DNA of 64,000 nucleotides from Daucus carota subsp. sativus (lineage: Eukaryota; Streptophyta; Magnoliopsida; Apiales; Apiaceae), in contig NC_030385.2 in the NCBI RefSeq assembly GCF_001625215.2, positions 11,897,135 through 11,961,134 of the forward strand. The letters are read 5' to 3'. Of the stretch, positions 61,850 through 64,000 are shown piece after piece; the first letter of the stretch is position 1; every line of letters starts with the position of its first letter. The notes below the pieces were generated by a model. The model was not told where the DNA came from. It worked only from the letters and a program-made list of their open reading frames with translations, and did not search any database. The translations under genes were made by a program, and so were the position numbers.

Positions 61850-64000
61850 TTTTGTATCAGACCCAGATGAGTAATACAATGTTGGTATATACCCCGTCGG
61901 TGAATCGGTGCGTATTGTACCACATGGTTCACCAGAATGTTTGGTTTGGTCCAGGGAGAGAGGAACAGAGAATGAATGCTAGTCAAAAAAGTAATAATAT
62001 TAAGAGGTTATTGTATTTTGTAATCCGAGATTTTGGTTCATTAACAAATCAGATCTCATACTTTGAAATGTGATAGTTTATAACCTTAAATTATTTTTTT
62101 ATTTTTTTTTTTTTGTAAAATCTACATACACGTAGATGAATTGTATCGAAATACAATAAACCGCATCAGGGATTTCTTTCTTTCAAGAAAGTTTATCATC
62201 TAACCGAAAGTCATGCAAGCATAACTCCGGACGCTTAGACAATAAAGCTTAAATGAATAAGTAAAGAAAACCCATAAGTCCCGTAGCTTCCAAGTATCCT
62301 GAAAAAACAAATCAAACAAAACATAAATCAACATACAAAAAAATCACACACATATAAGTTTAATTAAAGTAAAATAGAAAATCTAATAAAAAGCAAAACA
62401 AAAAAAATATATATATATATATATATTAAAAATAGATAGAAAATAAAATAATATAGAAATATTAATTAATTTCTAACCAAAGGAAAATCCTTTGGTTAGA
62501 CACATAAAATTAATTTTTTTGGCACAATAAAATTAAAATTTGAGTGAGGAGTAAAGGATGAAATATAATGAAATATAATTAAATAAAATGATCATCAAAA
62601 TGGTCAATAAGCCATTAAAAGTGGCATCCATAATTGGAACAAAAAGCCATAAAAGGCACGATAAAGCCATTAAAGGCACAATAAAGTCATCATTAATGAC
62701 ACCCATAAATGGTTTTTAAATTTTGAATCTTTGAAAAATAATAAAAGTAAACAATTTTCAAATTTGGATGGTAATTGATTATAACTTATGAAAAGTTGAC
62801 TAATCTCCATAATATACAGACAACACATTTAAGGAGCATTAAAACACATTTAAGACATATAAATCCAAAACCAATTTCAAATTTAAATTTATCAATTTAT
62901 CAATTTAAGATAATTCATTTGTATATAAACGGTCAATTAATTATTCAAATTAAAGCATAATTTACTCAAATTAAAAACAAAAATACAAGTTAATGCATGC
63001 AGTGGAAAGTCAAATTCCAAGGATAAACAAATTTAAAAAGGAGTCAACTATCCATTCAAAAATAACTGATTTTAAGATTTGCAATTACTACTATTAAAAC
63101 CAAATAATATTCAAAATTGCAAATCTAAAACGAGAATCACGGAATAAAATTAGTCAGTCAGGCTAATCTAATATTGCAACACGCACTAATTAAGTCACCA
63201 GTGCACCGGCTCCACCGTCACCATCCAAGAACCGCAAACAATTATCATGAACACTAGCGAAAAAACTAAAAATCGAATATGAAGATACAAAACACCAAAT
63301 GTAACTGATAGGAAGATCGATAATATCTATCAATCTTTTCAAGTTCGGACAAAATTAGATAGAAAAAGATGAGAATTGAATACGAAAACAACCCAACCAA
63401 TAATAAATTTAAGCACACAATTTTACCTAATCATGAAATATGAATCATCTCACAATAATATATACAGTAAAACAAAAACCAATCACATAATCATAATCAT
63501 GTAGGTTTATGTTTTGAAAAGATCACACCTGTTTTTTTTAAGTATTTCCGCAGATCTCCAAGACAATTTGCTGATGAAGGAGGTGTTGACAGCGTAGATG
63601 GCGTTGCCCAAAGATTGTTTATAACCTTAAATTTCAATTAGCTTTCAGTTTGTAATCTTGATCAACACATCCGTTAAAAACAACCATTAACTTTAATTGT
63701 TTGAGAGGTAACAATGTGTATATTTGTTTCCAACAGCTACTCTACCCCGTCACCCTTCAAAATTTATGTATAATATTTTAAAAATATTTCTAAACACATA
63801 CAATGATGTAAAAAAAATTTAAATAAATTTTAAAATATGTATTTAGATTTAGAATCTAAAAATTTATTTTTTTTTAAATAAACTATGTAACTTATTTTTA
63901 CGGACCGAACCAGACCGAAATTAACGTATGGACAGAACCGGAACCGGTTCAGTTCTTTCCTTCAGAACCGAATCTATGCCCTTTCGGTGGCTCGCCAATT
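61850..64000. other. AHL upstream region and spacer
   Basis: AT-rich. A perfect hairpin lies at 62472-62500, (TA)n at 62408-62426, and short GCCATTAAAAG-like repeats at 62605-62715. At 63899-63975 GGACCGAACC, GAACCGGAACCGG and AGAACCGAA motifs suggest one end of another hAT-like element that leaves the window. No gene seen. Confidence 0.45.
62472..62500. other. Perfect inverted repeat
   Basis: TCTAACCAAAGGA and its reverse complement are separated by three A residues, giving a 13-bp perfect stem. Confidence 0.85.

Overview
This 64 kb window is nuclear DNA from a higher plant. Protein-coding genes are split by GT-AG introns, two encode organelle-targeted proteins (asparaginyl-tRNA synthetase and the chloroplast ATP synthase delta chain), and a NAC factor and a G-type lectin receptor kinase are plant-specific. 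The sequence is AT-rich and full of nested plant transposons. A eudicot is likely; I cannot name the species from sequence alone.

Layout. At 1-4260 (-) lies the 5' and central part of an organellar asparaginyl-tRNA synthetase gene, 12 exons visible, running off the left edge. A foldback element of about 1.85 kb follows (4.5-6.35 kb). From 6.4 to 12.8 kb there is no complete gene, only minus-strand fragments: unrecognised exon-like pieces, three exons of a katanin p80 WD40 copy, and the N-terminal part of a GRAS (SCL6/HAM-like) gene. A hAT-type element with a perfect 8-bp target duplication sits at 13.1-14.0 kb. A satellite array of about 32 units of about 164 bp fills 15.03-20.08 kb, followed by one end of another hAT-like element. 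The intronless ATP synthase delta gene is at 20.9-21.65 kb (+). Decayed Ty3/gypsy pol and an orphan LTR with a tRNA-Met primer site lie at 22.8-24.3 kb.

An intronless G-type lectin receptor kinase (25.56-34.66 kb, +) is broken twice: by a one-base frameshift in the kinase domain and by a young 6.64 kb Copia element (27,661-34,304) flanked by the duplication AGGTT. A three-exon AMT2-type ammonium transporter follows (37.9-39.8 kb, +). Then comes a field of small elements: hAT, Stowaway, and a triple nest whose core is a 405-bp Helitron. A three-exon stress-type NAC gene is at 46.26-48.02 kb (+). Its downstream region (48.2-54.3 kb) holds two decayed retrotransposon remnants in opposite orientation, the first carrying a 1.4 kb Mutator-like and a 465-bp Harbinger-like insertion. 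Two more hAT-like elements and a Stowaway occupy 54.5-57.55 kb. The window ends with a complete three-exon AHL-type PAP phosphatase gene (57.99-61.83 kb, -) and its AT-rich upstream region.

The five apparently working genes are independent housekeeping, transport or stress genes with no shared pathway. What ties the region together is its transposon history: repeated hAT insertions with similar purine-pyrimidine-biased ends, nesting that gives relative ages, and loss of one receptor kinase gene. No defence island or other dedicated new system was found; the most unusual object is the satellite array and its resemblance to hAT element ends.
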